Source of the DNA: a gamma proteobacterium L18
GTDB taxonomy: Bacteria; Pseudomonadota; Gammaproteobacteria; Pseudomonadales; Pseudomonadaceae
Direction: 5' to 3'
Length of the DNA stretch: 35,071 nt
NCBI GenBank assembly: GCA_000497835.1
Contig: KI547175.1
Location: 74,717 to 109,787 of the forward strand
Of the stretch, positions 7,560-16,340 are shown in pieces. The notes below the pieces were generated by a model that saw only the letters and a program-made list of their open reading frames with translations, did no database searches and was not told the origin of the DNA. The translations under genes and the position numbers were made by a program. Every line of letters starts with the position of its first letter. Within the stretch, counting starts at the first letter, position 1.

Positions 7560-9419
7560 ATGCTGCAGAATATCAGGGACAATTCACAAGGCTGGATTGC
7601 CAAGACCATCATCGGTGTCATCGTTGCCTTGATGGCACTGACCGGCTTCGATGCCATTTTCAAAGCCACCAGCCACACTGCCGACGCGGCCAAGGTCAAT
7701 GGCGATGCCATTACCCAGAGCGAGCTGGCCCAGGCTGTCGAGATGCAACGCCGCCAGCTGATGCAACAGCTGGGCAAGGATTTCGACGCCTCCATGCTCG
7801 ACGAGAAAATGCTGCGTGAAGCAGCACTCAAAGGGCTGATCGATCGCAAGCTGCTGATCCAGGGCGCCACCGATGCCAAGTTCAGCTTCTCGGAAGCCGA
7901 ACTGGACCAGTTGATCCTGCAAACCCCTGAGTTCCAGGTGGATGGCAAGTTCAGCGCCGACCGTTTCGACGCCGTCATTCGCCAGATGGGCTACTCGCGC
8001 CTGCAATTCCGCCAGATGATGGCCCAGGAAATGCTGGTCGGCCAACTGCGCGCCGGTGTGGCGGGCAGCAGCTTCGTCACTGACGCCCAGGTGCAGGCTT
8101 TCGCCCGTCTGGAAAAACAGACTCGCGATTTCGCCTCGCTGACGCTCAAGGCCGATCCGTCTGCCGTCAAGGTCAGCGACGATGAGGTCAAGGCGCACTA
8201 CGACCAGCACGCCAAGGAGTTCATGAGCCCCGACCAGGTGGTGATCGACTACATCGAGCTGAAGAAGTCGTCGTTCTTCGACAAGGTCACCGTCAAGGAC
8301 GAAGACCTGCAGGCTGCCTACAAGGCCCAGACCGCCGCGCTCTCCGAGCAGCGCCGGGCCGCGCACATCCTGATCGAAGTCAACGCCAAGACCACCGACG
8401 CCCAGGCCAAGGCCAAGATCGAAGAAATCCAGGCGCGCCTGGCCAAGGGCGAAGACTTCGCCAAGCTGGCCAAGGAGTTCTCCCAGGACCCGGGTTCGGC
8501 CAACAATGGCGGTGACCTGGGTTACGCCGGCAAGGGGGTCTACGACCCGGCCTTCGAAACCGCCCTGTATGCCTTGAACAAGGACCAGGTGTCGGCGCCT
8601 GTGCGCAGCCAGTTCGGCTACCACCTGATCAAGCTGCTGGGCGTGCAGGCACCGAACGTGCCGACCTTCGCCAGCCTGAAGGACAAGCTGACCCGCGAAG
8701 CCAAGACCGCTCAGGTTGAGCAGATGTATGTCGATGCTGCCAAGAAACTGGAAGACTCGGCGTTCGAAGCCTCCGACCTGGTGCAGCCAGCCTCGGACCT
8801 GGGCCTGAAAGTGCAGACTTCCGCAGCGTTCGGTCGCGACGGCGGCAGCGAAGGCGTGACCGCCAACCGTGCCGTCATCCAGGCCGCATTCAGCCCGGAA
8901 GTGATGGACGAAGGCGCCAACAGCTCGGCCATCGAACTGGACCCGGAAACCACCGTGGTGGTGCACGTGAAGGAACACCGCAAGCCGGCGCAACTGCCGC
9001 TGGAAGCTGTGTCTGACGCGATCCGCAAGCACCTGGCGCAAGTCAAGGCCAGCGACGCGGTGAAGGCCAAGGCCGACGCCCTGATCGCCAGCCTGCGTGA
9101 CGGCAAGCCTGCCGATGCACAAGGCTGGAAGACCCAGGAAGCCGCTACCCGCAGCCAGGAAGGGGTTGACCCAGCCGTGCTGCAGGCCGTGTTCCGCATG
9201 ACCAAGCCCCAGGGCAAGGACAAGCCGGTCTACGACAGCGTTGCCCTGTCTGATGGCAGCTACGTGGTGGTGCGCCTGAACGGTGTCAACGAAGCGGCTG
9301 CCGCCAGCGACGCCGAGAAAGCGCAATATCGTCGCTTCCTGGCTTCGCGTGCCGGCCAGCAGGACTTTGCTGCCTACCGCAAGGCGCTGGAAACCAAGGC
9401 GGACATCACGCGCTACTAA
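7560..9419 (+). CDS. ppiD: Periplasmic chaperone / peptidyl-prolyl isomerase PpiD
   Basis: PpiD is a chaperone anchored in the inner membrane near the Sec translocon that helps newly exported proteins fold. The 619-residue product has a short cytoplasmic start (MLQNIRDNSQGWIAK), one transmembrane helix at about 15-33, a SurA-like N-terminal chaperone region, and one parvulin domain at about 262-365 (RRAAHILIEV to FGYHLIKLLG), then a long C-terminal region. The ATG at 7560 follows GGGGGAC; the longer in-frame start at 7485 lies in the hupB terminator. Whether the parvulin domain is active cannot be judged from the sequence; it is inactive in E. coli PpiD. It is a single gene closed by a strong bidirectional terminator. 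Confidence 0.95.
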   Translation: MLQNIRDNSQGWIAKTIIGVIVALMALTGFDAIFKATSHTADAAKVNGDAITQSELAQAVEMQRRQLMQQLGKDFDASMLDEKMLREAALKGLIDRKLLIQGATDAKFSFSEAELDQLILQTPEFQVDGKFSADRFDAVIRQMGYSRLQFRQMMAQEMLVGQLRAGVAGSSFVTDAQVQAFARLEKQTRDFASLTLKADPSAVKVSDDEVKAHYDQHAKEFMSPDQVVIDYIELKKSSFFDKVTVKDEDLQAAYKAQTAALSEQRRAAHILIEVNAKTTDAQAKAKIEEIQARLAKGEDFAKLAKEFSQDPGSANNGGDLGYAGKGVYDPAFETALYALNKDQVSAPVRSQFGYHLIKLLGVQAPNVPTFASLKDKLTREAKTAQVEQMYVDAAKKLEDSAFEASDLVQPASDLGLKVQTSAAFGRDGGSEGVTANRAVIQAAFSPEVMDEGANSSAIELDPETTVVVHVKEHRKPAQLPLEAVSDAIRKHLAQVKASDAVKAKADALIASLRDGKPADAQGWKTQEAATRSQEGVDPAVLQAVFRMTKPQGKDKPVYDSVALSDGSYVVVRLNGVNEAAAASDAEKAQYRRFLASRAGQQDFAAYRKALETKADITRY

Positions 9420-9430
9420 GCGTTTGATGC

Positions 9431-9468
9431 CCCATGAAAAAGGCCGCGAAAGCGGCCTTTTTCATGGG
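9431..9468. terminator. Bidirectional terminator after ppiD
   Basis: CCCATGAAAAAGGCCGC and GCGGCCTTTTTCATGGG form a perfect 17-bp stem with a GAAA loop. A/T tracts within the stem let it work on both strands, for ppiD (+) and for the cobF operon (-). Confidence 0.85.
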
Positions 9469-9514
9469 TATGTTTCTGGCGGCGTTTTTTGCACGGATCC
9501 CATGGGTGGCCGTG

Positions 9515-9612
9515 CGGGCCCCTCGCGAGCAAGCTTTGCTCCCACAGTGCAAGGCCTTGCGCCTGTGGTTGGCTCAACACTGTGGGGGCAAAGCTTGCTC
9601 GCGAGAGGCCCG
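9515..9612. repeat. REP pair (head-to-head palindrome)
   Basis: Bases 9515-9549 and 9578-9612 are near-perfect inverted copies (outer CGGGCC, then CTCGCGAGCAAGCTTTGCTC, then CCACAGTG), with 28 bases between. The segment GAGCAAGCTTTGCTCCCACA is typical of pseudomonad REP sequences. It lies between ppiD and cobF. Confidence 0.85.
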
Positions 9613-9637
9613 TACAGCCCCCACAAAACCATGACCG

Positions 9638-10399
9638 TTACCGTCTGGATATAGGCCGCAGCAGGTAGGTGTCCATGATCCACCCATGCCGCATCCGCGC
9701 CTGCTCGCGCACACGGATGATCTCGTCGGCCACTTCATCCAGCGGCCCGGCAATCAATACCTCATCGACACTGCCCACATACGCCCCCCACCAGATAAAC
9801 AGCCCCTGGCCACGCAACCGCTCGAACGCCTGATGCGCATCCAACATCACCACCTGACTTTCCCCTGGCGCCAACTGCGTCGGTAGTTGCCGCCCCGGAC
9901 TGATCCGCACCGAGCCTCCAATGTCATTGAGCGTGACCTTGTGGCTGGCCGCCAGCGCCTGCACGGCACTGATGCCGGGGATCACCTGGTACTCGAACAC
10001 CTGGCGACCGCTGGCCAGTATCGCCTGCAGAATCCGCAAGGTGCTGTCGTACAGCGACGGGTCACCCCACACCAGAATGCCCGCACATTCGCCGTCGGCC
10101 AGGTGCTGGTCCATCAGGCGCTCCAGCACCTGCTGCTTGTCTTCATTGAGTTGCGCGACCGCGCCGGTGTAGCTGTCGCCGTCGGGGCCGCGCTCGGGGT
10201 TGTCGGCTTGCACCAAACGCCACGGCCGTTCGGTGGCCAGCCGCGTGCACAGGTCACGGCGCAGGTCGTTCAGGCCGTGCTTGGCCGGCCCCTTGTCGAA
10301 CAGGAAGAACACGTCCACGCGGTTCAGCGCCTTGAGCGCCTGCAGCGTCAGGTGGTCCGGATTACCGGCGCCAATGCCAATCACCAGAACGGTTTTCAT
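9638..10399 (-). CDS. cobF: Precorrin-6A synthase (deacetylating) CobF
   Basis: CobF uses S-adenosylmethionine to methylate precorrin-5 at C-1 while releasing the acetyl group, giving precorrin-6A in the aerobic cobalamin pathway. The 253-residue product has the tetrapyrrole methylase fold: N-terminal GIGAGNPDHLTLQALKAL, central GILVWGDPSLYDST and the VIPGISAVQALAA segment. The match to CobF, rather than to other Cob methylases, rests on overall length and these motifs. It is the last gene of the riboswitch operon, nine bases after the ATPase gene, whose stop codon overlaps the GAGG used as its ribosome binding site. Finding it with a corrinoid-type transporter supports the B12 role of both. 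Confidence 0.9.
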   Translation of the reverse strand: MKTVLVIGIGAGNPDHLTLQALKALNRVDVFFLFDKGPAKHGLNDLRRDLCTRLATERPWRLVQADNPERGPDGDSYTGAVAQLNEDKQQVLERLMDQHLADGECAGILVWGDPSLYDSTLRILQAILASGRQVFEYQVIPGISAVQALAASHKVTLNDIGGSVRISPGRQLPTQLAPGESQVVMLDAHQAFERLRGQGLFIWWGAYVGSVDEVLIAGPLDEVADEIIRVREQARMRHGWIMDTYLLRPISRR

Positions 10400-10408
10400 G
10401 GGCGTGCC

Positions 10409-11170
10409 TCAAGGCAGGTATTGAACGTGCGGCCGGCCATGATGGGCCGAACGCGTGACCTCGGCGCGCACACCGTAGACCTCGGCGATCAGCGCGGCGG
10501 TGATGACCTGCTCGGGGCTGCCACTGGCGACCACGCGCCCGTGCTGCAGCATCACCAGCTGGTCGCAGAACATGGCTGCCAGGTTCAAGTCGTGCAGGGC
10601 CATCACGCACGTGACCGGCAGGCCCTGAATCAGTTGTAGCAGCTGCAACTGATGCTGGATATCCAGGTGATTGGTGGGCTCGTCCAGCAGCAGCTCGCTG
10701 GGGCATTGCGCCAGGGCGCGGGCGATTTGCGTGCGCTGGCGCTCGCCGCCGGACAGGCTGCGCCACGGGCGTTGACGCAGGTCGCTCAGTTGCATGCGCG
10801 CCAGGGCTTGGTCGACGATGGTCTGGTCGGCGCTGGTCCATGGCGCCAGGGCGCCGCGATGGGGCGTGCGGCCCAGGCGCACGATGTCTTGCACGGCGAT
10901 ATCGATGTCGGTGCCGGCGTGCTGTTCCACCAGCGCCAGCCGGCGGGCCAGGGCCTTGCGCGGCCACTGTGCCAGCGCTTGCCGGTCCAGGCTGACGCTG
11001 CCCTGGCTGGGCGGGCGCAAACCGGCCAACAGGCGCAGCAGCGTCGATTTGCCCGAACCATTGGGGCCAATCAGGCCCAGGATGCCGCGCTCGGGCAGGG
11101 CCAGGCTGACGCCCTGAATGATCAGGCGCCCGTCGCTGCGCCAGCCGACGTTGTCGGCGCGCAGGCTCAT
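10409..11170 (-). CDS. ABC transporter ATPase, cobalamin/Fe-chelate type
   Basis: This is the nucleotide-binding subunit of a BtuCD/FecCDE-type importer. The 253-residue product carries Walker A GPNGSGKST, the signature LSGGERQRTQIARALA, Walker B LLLDEPTNHLD and the switch His in MALHDLN. It probably powers uptake of corrinoid across the inner membrane, inferred from the riboswitch upstream and cobF downstream. The start ATG at 11170 overlaps the permease stop codon as ATGA, indicating translational coupling. A longer open frame running back to 11968 lies inside the permease gene and is not part of this protein. Siderophore uptake is the alternative role for this family. Confidence 0.9.
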   Translation of the reverse strand: MSLRADNVGWRSDGRLIIQGVSLALPERGILGLIGPNGSGKSTLLRLLAGLRPPSQGSVSLDRQALAQWPRKALARRLALVEQHAGTDIDIAVQDIVRLGRTPHRGALAPWTSADQTIVDQALARMQLSDLRQRPWRSLSGGERQRTQIARALAQCPSELLLDEPTNHLDIQHQLQLLQLIQGLPVTCVMALHDLNLAAMFCDQLVMLQHGRVVASGSPEQVITAALIAEVYGVRAEVTRSAHHGRPHVQYLP

Positions 11171-12207
11171 GCCGTGCCTCGCTTGCGGTAGAGCAGGGCG
11201 GCAAACACCGGTGCGCCCACCAGGGCCGTGACCACGCCGATCGGCAGCACTTGCCCCGGCACGATCAGCCGCGAAGCGATATCGGCCAGCACCATGAAGT
11301 TGCCGCCGATCAGCGCACTGGCCAGCAACAGCCGCACATGCCGTGGGCCCACCAGCAGGCGCGCCATGTGCGGCACCACCAGGCCGACAAAGCCGACGGC
11401 GCCGACGATGCTGACCAGGCTGGCGGTGATCAACGCCGTCACCGCAAACAGCAGCCAGCGCACCCGGGTCACGGGCACGCCGAGGCTGGCGGCGGCATCG
11501 TCGCCGAAGGTGAAGGCGTCCAGAGTGCGGGCGCAATACAGGCACACGGCCAGGCCGATGCCTACTACGGTGGACGCCAGCCCTACGTCGTTCCAGCGCA
11601 CCCCGCCCAGGCTGCCCAGCAGCCAGAACATCACGCTGCGCGCCTGTTCGGCGTTGGCCGAGGTCGACACGATCCACGCCGTCAGGGCATTGAACAACTG
11701 CGCGCCGGCCACCCCGGCCAAGATCACTTGCGCCGGGCCGCCCTGGATGCCGGTGGCCAGCAGCACCACCAGGCCGAAGGCCAAGGCCGCGCCGAGGAAG
11801 GCGCCCAGCGAGATGCCGATCAGGCCGCCGCCCAGGCCCAGCAACATCACCAGCACCGCGCCGGTGGAGGCGCCGGCACTGATGCCCAGCACGTAAGGGT
11901 CGGCCAGGGCATTGCGCAGCAACGCCTGCAACACTGCGCCGCACAGCGACAGGCCGGCGCCACAGCACGCCGCCACCAGGGCGCGGCTCAGACGGTATTC
12001 AAAAATGATGCCCTGCTGGATCCTCGGCACGTCATAGCTGCCCAGGCCCAGGCCATTGAGCAGCGCCTTGAGGGTGACGTTCAAGGGGATATTCAGCTCG
12101 CCCAGCGATACCGCCAAGGCAATCGACAGCGCCAGGCTGGCCAGGGCCACTGCGGCCAGCAGCCAGCGCAGGGCGCGGCCACGGTCGGCCAGCACGGGTT
12201 GAATCAC
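11167..12207 (-). CDS. FecCD/BtuC-family ABC transporter permease
   Basis: This is the membrane subunit of the importer. The 346-residue product is hydrophobic throughout, with about ten predicted helices, and has the family motifs RLSRALVAACCGAGLSLCGA near residue 75, NALADPYVLGISAGAS near 105, and GAVGFVGLVVPHMARLLVG near 270, the last contacting the ATPase. It starts with GTG at 12207, which overlaps the stop codon of the binding-protein gene (GTGA), and its own stop overlaps the ATPase start. Tight coupling suggests fixed stoichiometry. The substrate is probably a corrinoid, inferred from the riboswitch. Confidence 0.92.
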   Translation of the reverse strand: MIQPVLADRGRALRWLLAAVALASLALSIALAVSLGELNIPLNVTLKALLNGLGLGSYDVPRIQQGIIFEYRLSRALVAACCGAGLSLCGAVLQALLRNALADPYVLGISAGASTGAVLVMLLGLGGGLIGISLGAFLGAALAFGLVVLLATGIQGGPAQVILAGVAGAQLFNALTAWIVSTSANAEQARSVMFWLLGSLGGVRWNDVGLASTVVGIGLAVCLYCARTLDAFTFGDDAAASLGVPVTRVRWLLFAVTALITASLVSIVGAVGFVGLVVPHMARLLVGPRHVRLLLASALIGGNFMVLADIASRLIVPGQVLPIGVVTALVGAPVFAALLYRKRGTA

Positions 12208-13223
12208 GGGTGCTTGCCCGTGGATTCAGACAGGCCCTTGGCGATCTGCTCGATGGCGTCGACCACGCCCATGGATGGGTTCAGGGTATTGGCATCGACC
12301 ACGATCAGGCGGCCGTTGCGCACGGCCTTCAGCTCGCGGGTCACCGGATCGTTGCGCAGGAAGGCCAGCTTCTTCTCGACGTCGTCGGCCGGGTACAGGC
12401 GCCGTTGCATGCGTGCCAGGACGATCACGTCGGGATCCTTGGCGGCAATGCTTTCCCAGCTCACGCCGGGCCATTCTTCGTCGCTGTCGATCACGTTGTG
12501 CAGGCCCAGCACCTGGGAGATGTAGCCCGGCGCACCGTTCTTGCCGGCCACCCACGGGTCGCCTTCCAGGCGCGTGCTGGAGAACCAGTACAGCACCGAC
12601 AGCGGCGCGTGGGGCGTGGCGTTGGCCAGCTTGACAGCCGCCGCCACGCGTTGGTGCAGCCTTGCGCTCAGCGCCTGGCCGGCGTCCGGCACATTGAAAA
12701 TGGCCGACAGCTCGCTGATTTCCTTGTCCACCAGCGCCAGGGAATACAACTGGCTGCGGCTGCCGTCGGCGTTGGAATGGGCCGTCACGCCCTTGCCGTC
12801 GCAGTCGCTGGGGGACACGTAGGAGGGAATGCCCAGCTTGAGCAGTTGTTCAGGGGTTGCCACCTCGCCTTGGGGGCCGACGTGGTAGGTGTACTGCGCC
12901 ACGACGATGTCCGGAGCCGCCTTGGCCACCGACTCGAAGCTGGGCGCGTTGTCGGCCAGGCGCGGCACCTTGGCCCCGGCGTCCGCCAGCGTGGCGGGCA
13001 GGGGGCCGAACCACACCCCGGTGCCGACCATGCGCGGGCCCAGGCCCAGGGACAGCAGCAGCTCGGTGCTGGCCTGGCCAAGGCTGACGGCACGCTGCGG
13101 AGCGGCGTCGATCCGCACGCTGTGGCCGCAGTTCTGCAGGGTCAGCGGGTAGTGGGTGGCGTCGGCAAACGCAGCGGTGGCCGACAGTGACAGGCAGGCA
13201 AAGGCAAGGCGACGAAACAGCAT
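12204..13223 (-). CDS. Periplasmic substrate-binding protein, BtuF/FhuD-like
   Basis: This is the binding component that delivers ligand to the permease. The 339-residue product starts at the ATG at 13223 (MLFRRLAFACLSLSATAAFA), giving a clean signal peptide cut after AFA; GGGAG lies nine bases upstream. The mature protein has the class III binding-protein pattern: PQRAVSLGQASTELLLSLGL at the N-lobe, APDIVVAQY, and the C-lobe with DPDVIVLARM. It is the first gene of the operon, directly behind a cobalamin riboswitch. The sequence is not closely like E. coli BtuF, so the exact ligand (cobalamin, cobinamide or another corrinoid) is open. A start at 13406 would run through the riboswitch and is rejected. 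Confidence 0.88.
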   Translation of the reverse strand: MLFRRLAFACLSLSATAAFADATHYPLTLQNCGHSVRIDAAPQRAVSLGQASTELLLSLGLGPRMVGTGVWFGPLPATLADAGAKVPRLADNAPSFESVAKAAPDIVVAQYTYHVGPQGEVATPEQLLKLGIPSYVSPSDCDGKGVTAHSNADGSRSQLYSLALVDKEISELSAIFNVPDAGQALSARLHQRVAAAVKLANATPHAPLSVLYWFSSTRLEGDPWVAGKNGAPGYISQVLGLHNVIDSDEEWPGVSWESIAAKDPDVIVLARMQRRLYPADDVEKKLAFLRNDPVTRELKAVRNGRLIVVDANTLNPSMGVVDAIEQIAKGLSESTGKHP

Positions 13224-13264
13224 AAAGCAGCTCCCGGGATGGCGCGTCCGTTGGGCGAATGGGT

Positions 13265-13400
13265 AAAGCGGGCAGCAAGGTCTGGCTGACGGGTATAGCC
13301 CGAACACAGTGGCGCGACCGCGCCGGATTCGAACCGGCTTCCTGCTGCCTGCATGAAAAAGCCGGGCAAGGGTAGGCTGCATTGCCCCCCAGAGCAAGGC
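13265..13400 (-). promoter_or_regulatory. Cobalamin (adenosylcobalamin) riboswitch
   Basis: On the - strand, 42 bases before the binding-protein ATG, the leader holds the conserved cobalamin aptamer parts in order: GCAGCAGGAAGCCGG, then GAATCCGGC, GCGGTCGCGCCACTGT, and the B12 box CAGCCAGACCTTGC (within 13271-13288). The B12 box and the CCACTGT core are diagnostic. The ribosome binding site GGGAG sits in a CCCGGGAG context after the aptamer, so B12 binding may hide it and block translation. High B12 would repress the transporter and cobF. Confidence 0.88.
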
Positions 13401-13711
13401 TGGCAACGCCTATCTCACAGGCCATGGCGCGTTGCAACAAATGTAGGACCGGGCTTGCGCGTGAGGCGGGGAAGCGCCGCGCGGGCGGCGCGCGGTCTCA
13501 GGACCGCCATGGAACCCAAGACATGCACCTCTACGCCCCACCGCAAGCCGCTGCCGACAGGCCAAGGGATTGCGTCGTGGCCGCCAAGTGCGAGTCGATG
13601 TTTTTTTAGCGTTCATTAGATCGAGCGCCGCCCGCGCGGCGCTTCCCGGGCAGAGCCCGGTCCCACATTTGTTGCAACGTGCCATGGCCTGTGAGGGCGG
13701 CGTTGTCAGCC
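13398..13711. repeat. MITE-like element with terminal inverted repeats
   Basis: The outer about 100 bases on each side are imperfect inverted copies. Each arm, read inwards, has GGCTGRCAACGCC, then CACAGGCCATGG, then GTTGCAACAAATGT, then a GGACCGGGC hairpin, then the palindromic GCGCCGCGCGGGCGGCGC. The 115-base centre contains AACCCAAGACATGCACC, also found in the copies at 19.03 and 34.87 kb. There is no gene inside. The element abuts the methyltransferase stop codon on one side and the riboswitch on the other. Confidence 0.8.
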
Positions 13712-14665
13712 TTATGTGTTCGAAGATAAAGGTGTGTCGACGCCGGGGACGAACACCAGCGCCTTCAAGCCACCCTCGGCCTCGGCATCCGGAAACTCCG
13801 GCGGGTTCGCCAGGCGATGCCGGAACACCAGCCCCGGCGCCTCTTCAGCCATGCTCTGAATCAAAAAATCCGAACCAATGGCCGGGTCGTTCACGCACGC
13901 CAGCACCACCCCACCCTCAGTCAGCAGCTCCGGCAACTTGCGCAGTACCTTGCGGTAATCCTGGGTCAGCACAAAGCTGCCGCGCTGGAACGACGGCGGA
14001 TCGATGATGACCATGTCGTACGGACCGCCACGCTTGACCTTGCCCCACGACTTGAATAGCTCATGCCCCAGGAAGCTGACGCGGTCCAGGTCATGGCCAT
14101 TGAGGCGATGGTTATCGCGGCCACGGCTCAAGGCGGCACGCGCCATGTCCAGGTTCACCACATGCTCGGCCCCGCCGGCGATGGCCGTCAGCGAGAAGCC
14201 ACAGGTGTAGGCAAACAGGTTGAGTACCCGCTTGCCCGCCGCCTGCTCGCGCACCCAGCGGCGACCGTAGCGCATGTCCAGGAACAGCCCGATGTTCTGC
14301 TTGCGGCCCAGGTCCAGCTGATAGCGCAGGCCGTCTTCGTCGATGAACCAGGTGTCCACCGGCTCGCCCAGCAACCACTCGGCGGCGCTGTCGGGCAGGT
14401 AGCGATGTTGCAGGATCAGGCTTTGCACCTGCGGCGTGGCCTGGGCGAGCGCCAGCAGCATCGGCTTGAGCGCCGCCAGTTCATCGGCGGCCGGCTCGCG
14501 GAACAGCGACACCAGCAGCACGCCTTGCAGCCAGTCCACGGTGATCTGCTCCAGGCCCGGCCAGCAGCGGCCACGGCCATGGAACAGGCGGCGGGTTTCG
14601 GCAGGCGGGGTGTGCAGGGCGGTGGTCAGCTGTTGCTGCAGTACGGCGAGGGAATCAGTGTTCAT
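13712..14665 (-). CDS. RlmI-like class I SAM-dependent methyltransferase
   Basis: A putative RNA (rRNA cytosine or guanine) methyltransferase of the PF10672 / RlmI-RlmL type. The 317-residue product has motif I VLNLFAYTCGFSLTA, an acidic loop VNLDMARAAL, and the catalytic-type VIIDPPSF, the usual order for this family. The N-terminal segment (about 1-100) is not a recognisable PUA domain. The start is uncertain: the ATG at 14665 gives MNTDSLAVLQQQL, which looks natural, while an in-frame ATG at 14686 has a GGGCGG upstream. It is a single gene; its stop codon touches the 13398-13711 repeat. The target nucleotide cannot be told from sequence. Confidence 0.8.
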   Translation of the reverse strand: MNTDSLAVLQQQLTTALHTPPAETRRLFHGRGRCWPGLEQITVDWLQGVLLVSLFREPAADELAALKPMLLALAQATPQVQSLILQHRYLPDSAAEWLLGEPVDTWFIDEDGLRYQLDLGRKQNIGLFLDMRYGRRWVREQAAGKRVLNLFAYTCGFSLTAIAGGAEHVVNLDMARAALSRGRDNHRLNGHDLDRVSFLGHELFKSWGKVKRGGPYDMVIIDPPSFQRGSFVLTQDYRKVLRKLPELLTEGGVVLACVNDPAIGSDFLIQSMAEEAPGLVFRHRLANPPEFPDAEAEGGLKALVFVPGVDTPLSSNT

Positions 14666-14707
14666 GAAAGACTTTTGGCAGGGCATAAACCGCCCATGGT
14701 AAACCCG

Positions 14708-14740
14708 GCGCACGGCTGTGGGAAATGCTCAGCCGTGCGC
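14708..14740 (-). terminator. Hairpin after DUF4142 gene
   Basis: GCGCACGGCTG and CAGCCGTGCGC form a perfect 11-bp stem with an 11-base loop, nine bases beyond the DUF4142 stop on the - strand. The following T run is weak (GGGTTTACC), so its efficiency is doubtful. Confidence 0.5.
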
Positions 14741-14748
14741 CCCGCGGC

Positions 14749-15249
14749 TTATGGATGCTTGGCTTGCAGTTCCTTGGCCATTTTCAGATGGGCTTCAAGT
14801 GTTGGCAGGGTTTTCTGCGCAAAAGCCTTGAGCTCGGCATTGTCTGAAGAGGCCGCCTCTTTCTTGAACAGCGCCACGGTGTCTTCGTGTGCTTTTACCT
14901 GGTTGTCGGCGTAGGACTTGTCGAAGGACTCGTCACGCAACTCCAGTATCTTTTGCTTGGCTTGCTGCATCAGCGTGCCGTCGTCAGGCACTTTGATGTC
15001 CAGCTTGTGGGCCAGGGCCGTGAGCTGTTCATTGGCGGCGCCGTGATCCTTGATCATGTGGTTGGCGAAAGTCTTTACGTCCGCCGAGCTGCTTTTTTCC
15101 AGTGCCAGTTTGCCCGCTTCCACTTCGGTAATGCCGCCAGCCGCGGCACTGTCGACGAAATCGTTGGAAGTGTCGGCGAAAGCCGGGCTGCTCAGTGCGC
15201 CGGCCAACGCCAGTGCGAGGGCCAGCTTGCCTGCCTTGATTGCGTCCAT
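14749..15249 (-). CDS. DUF4142 periplasmic ferritin-like protein
   Basis: A 166-residue exported protein of unknown function. Residues 1-25 form a signal peptide cut after SPAFA. The rest is a helical bundle with the DUF4142 hallmarks DFVDSAAAGGITEVEAGKLA, FANHMIKDHGAANEQL and a C-terminal LPTLEAHLKMAKEL. Related domains belong to the ferritin-like superfamily and often appear in stress-induced outer-membrane or periplasmic proteins, but no activity is established. The start ATG at 15249 has GGAGA upstream. It is divergent from the LysR gene at 15420. No partner gene is obvious. Confidence 0.88.
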   Translation of the reverse strand: MDAIKAGKLALALALAGALSSPAFADTSNDFVDSAAAGGITEVEAGKLALEKSSSADVKTFANHMIKDHGAANEQLTALAHKLDIKVPDDGTLMQQAKQKILELRDESFDKSYADNQVKAHEDTVALFKKEAASSDNAELKAFAQKTLPTLEAHLKMAKELQAKHP

Positions 15250-15419
15250 GGGGAGTCTCCGTTGTTATTGTTGATCTGCAATGAATGTCATCGCGGTAAA
15301 TAATGGAGCGCTGGGGCGGTACGTTGGTGCGCTTGCGGCGACGAACGGTTAGAGACTAAGGTCCAGCATCAATGCGCGGCATTCATGCAGTAAGCTGATC
15401 GGATAATTAAAATTCGGTG

Positions 15420-16340
15420 ATGAGTACCGGGATGAGCATCAATTTCGACCTGAATGACCTGCAGGCCTTCCGTGCCGTGGTGGAAAAGGGCAGTTTCCGC
15501 AAGGCCGCCGAGGCCATCAGCATTTCCCAGCCGGCCCTGAGCCGGCGCATCGAGAAACTCGAAAGCGCGCTCAACGTGCGCCTGTTCGACCGCACCACGC
15601 GCCGGGTCAGCCTGACCATGGTCGGCCGCGCCTTCGCTCCCAGCGCTGAGCGCCTGCTCAATGACCTGGACATCGCCCTGCTGGGCATCGGCGAAGTGGC
15701 GTCCACACGCCTGGGCAACGTCACCGTGGCGTGCGTGCCGTCGGCGGCCTATTACTTCATGCCCAAGGTGGTGGCGCGCTACCACAAGCTCTACCCGCGC
15801 ATCCGCGTGAAGGTGCTCGATGCCAGCGCCAACGACGTGCAGCAGGCGGTGATCAGCGGCGAGGCCGACCTGGGCTTGAGCTTCACCGGCAACCTGCCGG
15901 GTGAGCTGGAATTCGAGCAATTGGTGCAGGAACACTACGTGGCCGCCTGTCGCCGCGACCACCCCCTGGCGGGCCGCAAGACCCTGACCTGGGAAGAGTA
16001 CTTTCAGCACGACTACATTTCGGTGGACAAGACTTCGGGCAACCGCTTCGTACTCGATCAGGCGTTGCTGCACCTTCGTCCGGCGCGGCCGAGCATCTGC
16101 GAGACGCGCCACGTGACCACGATGCTGGGTTTGGTAGAGGCGGGGCTGGGGATTGCCGCGGTGCCGTCGATGGCACTGCCGCTGGGGGAGCACCAGTGGA
16201 TGACTAGCATCCCCCTGGTGGAGCCGCAAGTGATGCGCAGCGTGGGCCTGATCCGTCGCCGGGGTCGGTCATTGACCCCGGCGGCGCTGGAGCTGGAACA
16301 GCTGATCAGGGACATGCGCAAGCCGCTGGCTGATCAGTGA
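15420..16340 (+). CDS. LysR-family transcriptional regulator
   Basis: A typical LysR-type regulator of 306 residues. The N-terminal winged helix (about 10-70) reads DLNDLQAFRAVVEKGSFRKA, then SQPALSRRIEKLESAL, and a periplasmic-binding-like effector domain follows (about 95-300). Starts at 15417 (GTG), 15420 (ATG) and 15432 (ATG) are all possible; none has a good ribosome binding site. The gene is convergent with, and overlaps by seven bases, the ModA-like binding-protein gene, so it probably controls that gene and the neighbouring symporter. The effector would then be a small carboxylate, which is inference only. Confidence 0.88.
   Translation: MSTGMSINFDLNDLQAFRAVVEKGSFRKAAEAISISQPALSRRIEKLESALNVRLFDRTTRRVSLTMVGRAFAPSAERLLNDLDIALLGIGEVASTRLGNVTVACVPSAAYYFMPKVVARYHKLYPRIRVKVLDASANDVQQAVISGEADLGLSFTGNLPGELEFEQLVQEHYVAACRRDHPLAGRKTLTWEEYFQHDYISVDKTSGNRFVLDQALLHLRPARPSICETRHVTTMLGLVEAGLGIAAVPSMALPLGEHQWMTSIPLVEPQVMRSVGLIRRRGRSLTPAALELEQLIRDMRKPLADQ

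Noticed and set aside
10409..11968. Apparent 519-residue permease-ATPase fusion
   Set aside because: The N-terminal part is an alternative frame of the permease gene, not membrane-like. The ATPase starts at the ATG at 11170, which overlaps the permease stop.
13398..13711. Insertion sequence
   Set aside because: There are terminal inverted repeats but no transposase reading frame, so it is called a non-autonomous element.
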